A stretch of 64,000 nt of DNA from Candidatus Saccharimonadota bacterium (GTDB lineage: Bacteria; Patescibacteriota; Saccharimonadia; Saccharimonadales; Saccharimonadaceae), in assembly GCA_017406565.1 (NCBI GenBank), contig JAFQYG010000005.1:1-64000 (forward strand), read 5' to 3'. The translations under genes and the position numbers were made by a program. Numbering within the stretch: the first letter of the stretch is position 1; each line of letters begins with the position of its first letter. Of the stretch, positions 8,406 to 16,630 are shown piece after piece. The notes under the pieces are model-generated. The model worked only from the letters and a program-made list of their open reading frames with translations. It was not told the origin of the DNA and did no database searches.

Positions 8406-9507
8406 AAAGAGTGTGAGAAAATATATTTATTGGGGGATATTTATTGCTTTTGTGGTGGGCTCCATAATAACAGGTAGCCCGTTTAATCTTATTGATGTAG
8501 TAGTAGTGCGTCCGATTGTAAATATTCTATTTATAATATTTAACTTAGTACACGATTTTGGTTTAGCAATTATAGTTTTTACTATTCTAGTAAAACTAGT
8601 GATGTGGCCATTGACTAAAAGGCAACTCAATCAGACTAAATTAATTCGCAAACTTCAGCCTGAGCTTACACAGATTAAAAAGAATTGCAAAGGGAATAAA
8701 CAACTTGAGTCTTTACAGACAATGGATTTATATAAAAGGTATAATGTAAAGCCTTTTGCTTCAATGGCGACGATTCTGATTCAGTTGCCAATATTTATTG
8801 CGATTTTTTCGGCTATTCGTGTAATTGCGACACCTTTGCCACAAGATAACTTATCGAATCGAGCATATAATATTGTAGCGTATGAAGGATCGGAGATTCA
8901 TGAAATCTCAGAAAAACAAGCAGTGTATCTTGCTGATCTTACTAATGATAAAATTCCGGTTGAAGAAAAAGCTGCTTACGATTTTCACCCACAATTATTT
9001 GGTACGATTAATTTAGATGTAAAAGCTAGTGATGTGTTGTCGGGAAAGTTTTCATGGAGTGCTTTGTTTATTTTGGCATGTGCAATAATGGCTTCCGTAG
9101 TGCAGTACTGGGCGACGAAGCAACAAATGCCTTCAGGTAAATCAGAGAAAAAGAAGAAATTCCGTGAGCTAATTCAAGAAGCAAAAGATGGTAAAGAAAT
9201 TGAGGATATGGATGTATCGTCGGTTGCTACAGGTCAAATGTCGATGATGATGCCGATTATGATGTTCTTAATTATGTTTAATCTTAATGGTGCGCTTTCT
9301 TTCTACTATTTCTTAAGCAATATAATTACGGTGACACAGCAGCGGATAATATTGAAGAAGGTAGATCAGGAAATTGACGCTGTCACTGATAAAGCTGTAT
9401 TAAAAGAACTTAGAAAGATTAAAGAGGCCGAAGTGGTCGAAAATAAAAAAACAGGAACAAAAATAACTCGCATCTCCGCCCGTGATACTAAAAAGAAAAG
9501 GAGATAA
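8398..9507 (+). CDS. yidC: Membrane protein insertase YidC/OxaI
   Basis: 369 residues. The product inserts and folds membrane proteins, alone or with Sec. An N-terminal membrane segment (residues 10-25) is followed by the conserved core: GLAIIVFTILVKLVMWPLTK, then the paired helices around QLPIFIAIFSAIRV, and a later bundle with MMPIMMFLIMFNLNGALSFY. The hydrophilic insert between the core helices (about residues 160-205) is long. The C-terminus is very basic, as in forms that bind ribosomes. It overlaps rnpA by 8 nt and is followed 3 nt later by jag. Confidence 0.94.
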   Translation: MDKKSVRKYIYWGIFIAFVVGSIITGSPFNLIDVVVVRPIVNILFIIFNLVHDFGLAIIVFTILVKLVMWPLTKRQLNQTKLIRKLQPELTQIKKNCKGNKQLESLQTMDLYKRYNVKPFASMATILIQLPIFIAIFSAIRVIATPLPQDNLSNRAYNIVAYEGSEIHEISEKQAVYLADLTNDKIPVEEKAAYDFHPQLFGTINLDVKASDVLSGKFSWSALFILACAIMASVVQYWATKQQMPSGKSEKKKKFRELIQEAKDGKEIEDMDVSSVATGQMSMMMPIMMFLIMFNLNGALSFYYFLSNIITVTQQRIILKKVDQEIDAVTDKAVLKELRKIKEAEVVENKKTGTKITRISARDTKKKRR

Positions 9508-9510
9508 TAA

Positions 9511-9972
9511 ATGAATAAAGATGAATCTATAAGGTTTGCGAGCCGATATTTGGAGGATTTGTTGAGTTTTTTTGGAATCAATGTTGCAGTGACTTCCACA
9601 ATTGATGACGAAGTAATTCAACTATCAGTTCCATCAACATCCTTAAATTCACTTTTAATTGGGCGAAATGCGGATAATTTAAGAGCTTTGCAACATATTG
9701 TTTCGATGGCATTAGTGTCTAAAGAAGCCGAAGTGACACGTGTGAATGTTGATGTAGCAAATTATAAAAGACAGCGAGCTGATCGAATTGCAGATAAAGC
9801 TGAGGGGTGGATTGCGAAGGTACGTAAAACTGGTGAACCGATGGAGATTAATCTTAATGCTGCCGACAGGCGGGTAGTACATAAGTTAGCACAAGATTAT
9901 TCGGATATTGAAACACATTCAGAAGGGGAAGGACGAGAGCGAAAATTAATTATTAGTAAAATAGATAATTAA
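9511..9972 (+). CDS. khpB: RNA-binding protein KhpB/Jag (KH and R3H domains, no Jag-N)
   Basis: 153 residues, shorter than the usual 200 or more because the N-terminal Jag-N domain is missing. A KH-like segment (IGRNADNLRALQHIVSMAL, residues 49-68) is followed by an R3H domain (NAADRRVVHKLAQDY). An SD AGGAG lies 7 nt before the ATG. The link with yidC is conserved in many bacteria, where the protein influences cell-wall synthesis and cell shape through RNA binding. Confidence 0.88.
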   Translation: MNKDESIRFASRYLEDLLSFFGINVAVTSTIDDEVIQLSVPSTSLNSLLIGRNADNLRALQHIVSMALVSKEAEVTRVNVDVANYKRQRADRIADKAEGWIAKVRKTGEPMEINLNAADRRVVHKLAQDYSDIETHSEGEGRERKLIISKIDN

Positions 9973-10117
9973 CTCATAATTTATTCGCGTTTCGCAGCAC
10001 GCCGGGAAAAATCTCGTCAACTAATCGGGACTGCGCCGAAATTTCAGTTTCGTACTCGTCTCGACTAGTTTCCTCGATTTTTTCTCGGGTTTGCTCTATG
10101 CTTATAAATTATGAGTT
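9971..10117. repeat. 147-bp imperfect long palindrome between convergent genes
   Basis: A perfect 14-bp inverted repeat (AACTCATAATTTAT at 9971-9984 against 10104-10117) encloses further nested complementarity. GGGAAAAATC near 10004-10013 faces GATTTTTTCTC near 10076-10086, and ACTAATCGGGAC at 10020-10031 faces GTCTCGACTAGT at 10058-10069. The interior is GC-richer than the flanks. It begins inside the jag stop region and ends inside the stop codon of the next gene, so it may be a bidirectional terminator, but it is unusually long for one. Confidence 0.7.
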
Positions 10118-11871
10118 TAACTATCTGTTTTATTAACGATAATTACGAAGTCGCAGGTGGTGTCGATGCTAGCAGGGAGCTCTTCAAGGCTCTTAGCGGT
10201 GGTATGGTATTTTTCTTCTAATAGTTTTTTAGTGCCAGGTTTTTCTTCGGTGCGGGCATAGATAATATATTCGCCTTCATATTCGCCATTCGCGGGGACA
10301 TCGTCAACATAGATGGTTGGATAGCCGTCTTTTTCTAATTCGAGTTTCTCGTTATTAGCAGAGTCTGAAGCACCGGCGGCATTTAAAATAACAATGGTTG
10401 GATCTTCATATTTCTTTGGATCTCCGGAGAACATTTTGGCTACATAGCTACGAATACTACTAAAGTTGCCATTGCCACCAACGGGTAAAACATAAGAGAT
10501 GCCGTTAATGGTGCCTGTAGTCATAAGCTTTTCTGGTTCAATGAGGGATACTTGGCGAATATTGTTGAAATCAAAGTCGTAAGTAAGATGTGCTAAGGAT
10601 TTCATCTCATCAATTGAGAAATTAGTGCGAAGATTGTCTCCTAATGTACTAGCAAGACTTAAAATGTCGGTGAGAGAAAGCTTTTTCTCGAATACTTTGT
10701 CTTTGATACCGATAAGAATCTTTTGCTGCGAAGCACCGCGAGTGAAGTCACCACTAGCTGTACCGTGACGAGCCCTAGCAAGACCAAGAGCTTGATCACC
10801 GTTAATGGTATAAGTTTCACCTGCTTTAAAGACTGCGCCTGTCCAGCCATAGTCAGAAATATCTTCATCTAGAGTGATATTAATACCGCCTAATGTATCG
10901 ACAATTTGGATGAGTGAGCCCCAGTTGAGATGGGCGTAGTAGTGAAAGTCAAGCCCAAGAATATTACCGACTTCATCTGAGAGAGCTTCAGCGCCAGATT
11001 TTTCATCATCACCTGCCATATTATTGCACCAGTATATTTCATTGATTTTGCCAGTGGCAGTGCAGGTTGGTGAAGCTTTGAGATCGCGTGGTAAGGAAAG
11101 CATAGCAACATCGCCAGTTTTTTGGTCAAGGCTGATGACCATAATAGAATCGGTGAGTTGGGCACCGTCATGAGTGCCGTTACCCTCATCTCCGGCCATA
11201 TTGTAGCCACTTGTACCAAAGGCAAGAATATTGGTACGACCGTTTTCGTCGGTTTTAAGTTCGACGTAGTTTTCAGTGAATAAATCAAATATATTACCTT
11301 GGCCACCGGTAATTTTAGCAATAATGTCGTTACCCCAAAGGATAAACCAGACTACTCCACCAATAAGGAGTAAAACAATAAAAAGGATAATTCCAATAAT
11401 AATTTTGCGCTTTTTGCTAATGGGTTTTTTGTGCATTTTTTTGGCTTTCTTTGATTGGTTGGTCAATTCGGAAGGATCTGCCGCTTTTAATTCACCAGTT
11501 TGTTCGTCGAAATCAAAAGCTTGAATGGGTTGCAAAAAATCTTCAGCTGAACTTTGAGGGGTGGGTTTTTGTGATATGGTTGGCGTGGTTGGTCGTGGAG
11601 CTGGTTTAGTGGTAACGACTGGACGCTTAGCAGTGGTGGTCTTACGTGTAGCAGGTTTTTTGGTGGTGGTTCGTGTAGTGGTGGATGGCTTTTTTGTAGC
11701 CGGTTTTCGAATAGTAGTTGCACGAGTGGACGATGGACGCGTTGTGGATTTTTTGGCAGTGGTGCGAGTGACAGGTTTTTTGGTAGTAGTTTTTTTAGAA
11801 GGTTTAGTATTAGCCGCGGAAATTTTAGCGCGACGCGTAGTAAGACCATCAATTGATTTATTTTTATCCAT
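10117..11871 (-). CDS. LytR-CpsA-Psr (LCP) family protein with a Lys/Thr-rich cytoplasmic tail
   Basis: 584 residues. LCP proteins attach wall polysaccharides to peptidoglycan from lipid-linked precursors. Residues 1-110 are a repetitive Lys/Thr/Arg/Pro-rich tail (units such as KKPVTRTTAKKSTTRP). A membrane segment is at about 156-178 (IIIGIILFIVLLLIGGVVWF). The LCP domain then carries TDSIMVISLD, MLSLPRDLKA and ARARHGTASGDFTRGASQQK with the conserved Arg residues, and a LytR_C-type domain (PTIVILNAAGASDSANN onward) is at the C-terminus. The tail faces the cytoplasm and resembles histone H1-like DNA-binding sequence. The start is supported by a TATAAT box 8 nt upstream. The envelope sugar genes that follow fit its role. 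Confidence 0.9.
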   Translation of the reverse strand: MDKNKSIDGLTTRRAKISAANTKPSKKTTTKKPVTRTTAKKSTTRPSSTRATTIRKPATKKPSTTTRTTTKKPATRKTTTAKRPVVTTKPAPRPTTPTISQKPTPQSSAEDFLQPIQAFDFDEQTGELKAADPSELTNQSKKAKKMHKKPISKKRKIIIGIILFIVLLLIGGVVWFILWGNDIIAKITGGQGNIFDLFTENYVELKTDENGRTNILAFGTSGYNMAGDEGNGTHDGAQLTDSIMVISLDQKTGDVAMLSLPRDLKASPTCTATGKINEIYWCNNMAGDDEKSGAEALSDEVGNILGLDFHYYAHLNWGSLIQIVDTLGGINITLDEDISDYGWTGAVFKAGETYTINGDQALGLARARHGTASGDFTRGASQQKILIGIKDKVFEKKLSLTDILSLASTLGDNLRTNFSIDEMKSLAHLTYDFDFNNIRQVSLIEPEKLMTTGTINGISYVLPVGGNGNFSSIRSYVAKMFSGDPKKYEDPTIVILNAAGASDSANNEKLELEKDGYPTIYVDDVPANGEYEGEYIIYARTEEKPGTKKLLEEKYHTTAKSLEELPASIDTTCDFVIIVNKTDS

Positions 11872-11875
11872 TGTT

Positions 11876-11885
11876 TATAATTATA
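11876..11885. promoter_or_regulatory. Shared palindromic -10 box for two divergent genes
   Basis: The 10-mer TATAATTATA contains a TATAAT on each strand (plus 11876-11881, minus 11885-11880). The minus box is 8 nt from the LCP start at 11871 and the plus box is 9 nt from the LexA-like start at 11891. Only one polymerase could occupy the site at a time. Confidence 0.6.
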
Positions 11886-11890
11886 GCATA

Positions 11891-12217
11891 ATGGCAACGA
11901 AAATTACGAAAAAACAATTAGCGGTTTTGAATTTTTTAGAAGATTTTACAGAGGAAAAAGGGTATTCACCATCCTATCGTGAGATACAAGAAGGATTAGG
12001 TTTGTCTTCGGTTTCGGCGGTAGCGGAACATATTGATAACCTTGTTGCTAAGGGGGTGTTGAAGAAAGTACCAGGTGCGGCACGATCTTTAGAGGTGTTG
12101 GATTATAAACATGAAGAAACGGTGAAATTATTTAAGGCTAAGTTAATAGATTGCTCGGAAGAAGAGGGAATTATCTTAAAATCAGCAGCAGAAGTGTTGG
12201 GACTAGATTTGGGTTAG
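11891..12217 (+). CDS. LexA-like DNA-binding protein without the peptidase domain
   Basis: 108 residues from the ATG at 11891; a much longer open frame upstream is only the shadow of the repetitive LCP tail. Residues 1-68 match the LexA winged-helix domain (KKQLAVLNFLEDFTEEKGYS, then PSYREIQEGLGLSSVSAV and EHIDNLVAKGVLKK). LexA continues with a Ser/Lys S24 autoprotease domain. Here only about 40 residues follow (KLIDCSEEEGIILKSAAEVL) and no cleavage site or Ser-Lys dyad is visible. It is probably a small transcription factor, perhaps controlling the divergent LCP gene or itself, since their promoters overlap. Confidence 0.8.
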   Translation: MATKITKKQLAVLNFLEDFTEEKGYSPSYREIQEGLGLSSVSAVAEHIDNLVAKGVLKKVPGAARSLEVLDYKHEETVKLFKAKLIDCSEEEGIILKSAAEVLGLDLG

Positions 12218-12283
12218 TTTTGGGGTGGAACAGTTTACAAATAAACATGAGTTGATTATAATGATATCAGGAGGGTCATTATT

Positions 12284-12826
12284 ATGGCACAAAGAAGAAA
12301 ACGAAGTAAAAAATGGATTTCTTGGTTGATTATTCTAGTTCTTTTGATTGGAGCTGGGGTAGTTTGCTATTTAGTGTGGGATAGTTATTTCAGGGATAAG
12401 ACAGAGCCAGAAACTAGCGAAACGACAGAAGATGTGGATATCGAGAAAGGTAAGAATAATACTGAGGTTGATTTGACTAGCGAAGAACCAGAAAAACAAA
12501 AAGTTGAACAATATGACGGGGAAGATCCGAATAATGCTCAGGAACTATCTGGAGTGGTGACATATGCGGGGGTAAATAATGGGACGTTGATGATTAGAGT
12601 GAATATTGACCAATATTTAGATAGCGGTAAATGTGAGTTGACTTTATCTCGTGGGGGTGCTACCATACATAACAGTATAGCTAGTATTATTGGCAGCGCT
12701 TCTACATCAACTTGTGAAGGTTTTGATGTGGGAGTAGGTGAACTTGGGGGAGGAAATGTAGAAATAAATATAAAATTAGAGTCGAACGGTCGAACGGGTT
12801 CGATTCATGGAGAGGCTAATATTTAA
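12284..12826 (+). CDS. Small single-pass exported protein, function unknown
   Basis: 180 residues with a basic start (MAQRRKRSKKW), a membrane anchor at about 13-33, an acidic Glu/Thr-rich spacer (residues 40-85) and a compact outer domain from about 88 containing two cysteines (KCELTLSRGG and TSTCEGFDV) that could form a disulphide. I recognise no family. A TATAAT at about 12257-12262 and an AGGAGGG ribosome site mark the start. The stop codon overlaps the next start by one base (TAATG), so it is translated with the cell-wall-active candidate that follows and may work with it. Confidence 0.75.
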   Translation: MAQRRKRSKKWISWLIILVLLIGAGVVCYLVWDSYFRDKTEPETSETTEDVDIEKGKNNTEVDLTSEEPEKQKVEQYDGEDPNNAQELSGVVTYAGVNNGTLMIRVNIDQYLDSGKCELTLSRGGATIHNSIASIIGSASTSTCEGFDVGVGELGGGNVEINIKLESNGRTGSIHGEANI

Positions 12827-14823
12827 TGTTGAAACAAAGGCGACGTAGAAGTAAACGAATTTGGTACGTAGCATTGGGGGTGTTTATCGCGGTATTTTTG
12901 TTTTCGTTTTTGACCCAAAGGTTTAAGAATAATTCTGAAGTCGATGCAGCGTCGACTGCTGGATTTGATCCGGGATATATTATTTCAGATTATCAGATGG
13001 GTAATTATAATTCGATGAGCGAGGCAGATATTCAAAGATTTCTAACCTCAAAAAATTCTTGTCCTAATACTAACTATAATTATTATCAGTCGTTGTCGGC
13101 TAGTGGGAAGTATACGTGGCACTGGGCAAACGGACATTTTGTATGTTTATCTGAAGAAAGATTTGGTGATGGTGAGGTGATTGGTTCGGGAGATACAGCT
13201 GCTCATATTATTTGGCAAGCGGCGCAAGATTATCGAATTAATCCGCAAGTTTTGATAGTATTATTGCAAAAAGAGACTTCTCTCATTACTGATCCAATCC
13301 CGAATAACGGTGATTATCGTAAGGCGACTGGTTATGGTTGTCCAGATACAGCACCGTGTTCGGCGCAATACTATGGTTTTAAGAATCAAATTCGTAAAGC
13401 GGCGTCATTGTTTAGGACAGTATTGGATGGGGGGTGGACAAACTATCCGTTAGGTAATAACTATGTACAATATAATCCAAATGCTGCTTGTGGTGGATCG
13501 GTCGTGAATATTCGTTCGTTAGCCACTTCGGCGCTATATAGGTATACCCCGTATCAGCCGAATGCTGGAGCTTTGGCGGCTGGTTATGGCACAGTTTACT
13601 GTGGGGCTTATGGGAATAGAAATTTTTATTTGTATTTTGAGGATTGGTTTGGGGGGATAGTTGAATCGAGGGCCGAATGGCAAGATATGCAACTTCCTCG
13701 TGTAATGTCTGTGGACAAGACGACTCTACTTATTAATGCAGATGATCGTGTTACTACAGATGTATGGTTGGAACAGGAGGAAAATTATTATTTTACTAGA
13801 AAGACTACGGTTTTTTGGGGAGGTGAGCAGCAGGTGTGTTTGCAGAGGAAAATTGACGAGGGGACAAATAGATGCGTGTTAATGGATAGATTGTCTGATA
13901 TTGTAATTGATGCGAAAGCAATTATTTTACCGAAAGCGAAGGACTATGAAGTAGAGAAATGGACATGCATTGTTAATTTAAAGAATAAGAGTGTGGAATG
14001 TGGGAAAAAGGCGTATTCTGTTGGAGAAGTATTGAATATAAAGAAAATAATAACGATTGATAAGGAAGTTTATTTGGTTGTTGATGGCGATTATGGAATT
14101 CTGAAAGCAAGAGTTGAGCCTAAGCTGTATTATCAAAAGATAGGTCCGACTTTGATGAAACTAAAAAATAATTCTCATAAGTATAAAGGTGAAGAATATC
14201 AAATAGTTCAAGATTTGGAGGCAAAAGAAGACACGTTTATTAGTATTACGGATAAAACTATTATTGAAGATAAAGTGTTTTATCGGACAACTCATGATCA
14301 TGATTATGGGAATAATTATATAATCCCTGCATCTGATTTATCTGACAGCATTTTCACACAATTTTTGTATCCGAGAAATCTTGAACTAATTAATAGTACT
14401 AGTTCGATTAATTTGGATAATGGACAGGTTTGCCATTATTATAATGAGAAGGTTATAAATAGATATACGAAAAAAATAAGGTATAACGCTGAAGTGTATT
14501 TTCAAAATGAAGATGAAGTTAATACGAATTGCGTAGTGAAAGCGTCGGAGTTGAGGGAAACAGAGTATAATTTTAATGAAAATACTCCGACGAGTGGTTT
14601 CATGAGTTTTCAGTTTCCGCGGAATTTGAAAACAAAGAGTGATGTATATATGATAAATATAAAAAATGGAAAAACGTGTAACGAGTTTTTACGAAAAAAT
14701 AATACCCAAAAGTACAATTCTAAAATTATGGTTAATAATATAGTTTTTTACAGGGCTGAATATAATACTGGTATTAATTCTTCATGCGCAGTGCCCGCAA
14801 ACGTTTTGCAAGAGGTTAATTAA
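12826..14823 (+). CDS. Exported protein with a lysozyme-like/hemagglutinin-type domain
   Basis: 665 residues. A basic N-terminus and a membrane segment (residues 13-30) form an anchor or signal. Residues 45-280 carry a domain of the kind seen in actinobacterial and Saccharibacteria surface proteins: SEADIQRFLTSKNSCPN, then SGDTAAHIIWQAAQDYRINP, QVLIVLLQKETSL and GYGCPDTAPCSAQYYGFKNQ. The helix QVLIVLLQKE followed by a cysteine-rich loop suggests a lysozyme-like fold with Glu as a possible catalytic residue; this is an inference. The C-terminal 250 residues contain at least two degenerate repeats (YPRNLELINS with GQVCHYYNE, FPRNLKTKSD with GKTCNEFLR). Possible role: peptidoglycan cleavage or attachment to a host cell surface. 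Confidence 0.65.
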   Translation: MLKQRRRRSKRIWYVALGVFIAVFLFSFLTQRFKNNSEVDAASTAGFDPGYIISDYQMGNYNSMSEADIQRFLTSKNSCPNTNYNYYQSLSASGKYTWHWANGHFVCLSEERFGDGEVIGSGDTAAHIIWQAAQDYRINPQVLIVLLQKETSLITDPIPNNGDYRKATGYGCPDTAPCSAQYYGFKNQIRKAASLFRTVLDGGWTNYPLGNNYVQYNPNAACGGSVVNIRSLATSALYRYTPYQPNAGALAAGYGTVYCGAYGNRNFYLYFEDWFGGIVESRAEWQDMQLPRVMSVDKTTLLINADDRVTTDVWLEQEENYYFTRKTTVFWGGEQQVCLQRKIDEGTNRCVLMDRLSDIVIDAKAIILPKAKDYEVEKWTCIVNLKNKSVECGKKAYSVGEVLNIKKIITIDKEVYLVVDGDYGILKARVEPKLYYQKIGPTLMKLKNNSHKYKGEEYQIVQDLEAKEDTFISITDKTIIEDKVFYRTTHDHDYGNNYIIPASDLSDSIFTQFLYPRNLELINSTSSINLDNGQVCHYYNEKVINRYTKKIRYNAEVYFQNEDEVNTNCVVKASELRETEYNFNENTPTSGFMSFQFPRNLKTKSDVYMINIKNGKTCNEFLRKNNTQKYNSKIMVNNIVFYRAEYNTGINSSCAVPANVLQEVN

Positions 14824-16555
14824 AAGGGAAAGATTTAATAAGTATTTTTTGTTTTTTAGTAAGTTCGGGGACTGGCTTATAATTGTTTTTTAATTGATTT
14901 AGATACTTGTTACTAAAAACTTTTGTGATATCTGCGGGTTGGTATGTTTTTCCTATGCCAGAATAATAATCAATAAACTTATATGTACCGCCAGTGACAT
15001 TATCAGATATTTTTATATGTGCGTTAGGGATAGATAGACTATCAGCAAAGATTAGGCCGTGTAGGGAAGAAGAAAGAATGAGGCCACATTTTGAGATTTT
15101 TTGAGCAACATTTCTAGGTGAATCTAGAGGAGTGATGACTTCAAAGCGAGGATCTTCACAAAATTTTTTCGTGATGTCAGTTTTGATGTCGGCGTAATGA
15201 ATAACAACACCGATTTTATTGCTGTGGCGTTTTTTTCTTAGTAAATATGCGGAATTAATTAGAATCCCTGGATCACCTGTGGGGACATTGTAGCCAATTC
15301 TAGCTAAGGTTTTTTCGCCGCGTACGGCGTAAAACTTAATATGCTCTACGCCGTCTCCACCGCTATCTTCGCGAATGAAACCACTACCCCAAGAGTTAAC
15401 TACTTTTCCGCGCCAAGAATTTTTAGCGATTTCGATAATTGATCCAGTAGTGATTAAATCGCAGGTTTCGATTGGCTCCCATTCAGTATTAAAACCAAAT
15501 ATATTGAATATTAGGTCTTGAGATACTATGTCTCCGAAATTATTGATGTGTGAAGGCTCCCACCAGTATAGTTTGATAGTTGGCTTGATGATATTTTTCC
15601 TTTTTTTGAGTATGGGGTATCTTACGCCTTTAAGAACAAAAGACGTTTGGAGGAGAGTCTTTTTGATTTGTGTAAAAAGATTTTTTATGAACATTGGGGC
15701 TGATAAGGTCTTGAACCAATTTGCGAAACTTGTTTTTCTGCTATTACGGCGCCAAATTTTAAGATAACGATTATAAACGTTTTGCCTTTTATCTTCATGA
15801 TGATATGGGTGGTGTTTCCACGGTTTATCGAGTGTAAAATGGAAAAAGACTGTTGAATCCTTAATTGCGAATTCTTTGAAGTGGGGCATGTAATTGTAGG
15901 CTTCATCTAGTGTAACGGGAGAAAGGTTGGAATAATTTGCCAGTAAAAAGAGGGCAAAGAGAGAATCGTCACCTTTGCGAGGGCAACACCTTTTCCAAGC
16001 TTTATAGTATAGGTCTCCGCTTTTTTGTAAGAGTTTAAGTTTTGTAAGAACGGTATTATTCATGTAAACGATGCCGCTATTAAATCGATACTTAGAAAAG
16101 AGTTCGGGGGGGATTTTAAATTCTTCTATGAGACTATCTTTATCAGGGCCAAAAAGCTCGTTGAACGTGTTTGCGCAGACGCCACCTATATCATGAATTG
16201 GTGGACAATTTTCGAGAGGATTTTTTAGACAGATAATGTCTCCATCCATATATATAGAATACTTATAACCAAGTTTCTTGAAGAGTTCCGGCCCAGCAAA
16301 AATATAGTAGCATTCAGTGGGGTATTGCCAAACTTGAAAGAATAAATAAGTTAAGTCTAGTTCAATATAATTAATCGAATGTTTTTTGAGCAATCGTTTG
16401 TTTTTGCTAGATATATGTTTGCTGAGAATATATAGGTTTGCATTAGGTAGGAATCTGCGAACCGATAATAAAGAGGTGGCTGCTTGAAAGATATATGAAT
16501 CATTGGCAGAGGAAAAGAAGACAGTATTATTGGTAGTAAGTGGTTCTTTTGCCAT
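14816..16555 (-). CDS. GT8-like glycosyltransferase fused to a polysaccharide pyruvyltransferase domain
   Basis: 579 residues from the ATG at 16555 (MAKEPL). An upstream ATG at 16567 overlaps the TATAAT and is unlikely to be transcribed. Residues 10-250 look like a glycosyltransferase of the GT8 type with the metal-binding DGD motif in YSIYMDGDIICLKNPL and a later DSLFALFLLANYS segment. Residues 320-530 look like a CsaB/WcaK-type pyruvyltransferase: NFGDIVSQDLI, KFYAVRGEKTLARIG, GDPGILINSAYLL and ILSSSLHGLIFADSL. The first half would add a sugar and the second might add pyruvate to an envelope glycan. The two activities are usually separate genes. The end overlaps the convergent gene by 8 nt. 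Confidence 0.8.
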   Translation of the reverse strand: MAKEPLTTNNTVFFSSANDSYIFQAATSLLSVRRFLPNANLYILSKHISSKNKRLLKKHSINYIELDLTYLFFQVWQYPTECYYIFAGPELFKKLGYKYSIYMDGDIICLKNPLENCPPIHDIGGVCANTFNELFGPDKDSLIEEFKIPPELFSKYRFNSGIVYMNNTVLTKLKLLQKSGDLYYKAWKRCCPRKGDDSLFALFLLANYSNLSPVTLDEAYNYMPHFKEFAIKDSTVFFHFTLDKPWKHHPYHHEDKRQNVYNRYLKIWRRNSRKTSFANWFKTLSAPMFIKNLFTQIKKTLLQTSFVLKGVRYPILKKRKNIIKPTIKLYWWEPSHINNFGDIVSQDLIFNIFGFNTEWEPIETCDLITTGSIIEIAKNSWRGKVVNSWGSGFIREDSGGDGVEHIKFYAVRGEKTLARIGYNVPTGDPGILINSAYLLRKKRHSNKIGVVIHYADIKTDITKKFCEDPRFEVITPLDSPRNVAQKISKCGLILSSSLHGLIFADSLSIPNAHIKISDNVTGGTYKFIDYYSGIGKTYQPADITKVFSNKYLNQLKNNYKPVPELTKKQKILIKSFPFN

Positions 16556-16630
16556 ATATAGATTCATTATATCATGGATTCATTGAAGTAAGGAGTAAAG
16601 TGAAGAAAGGTTTTTAAAAAATACCGGAGG

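Noticed and set aside
11561-11890. 110-residue upstream extension of the LexA-like gene (Val/Arg-rich)
   Set aside because: It is the antisense shadow of the repetitive LCP tail; the real start at 11891 has its own -10 box.
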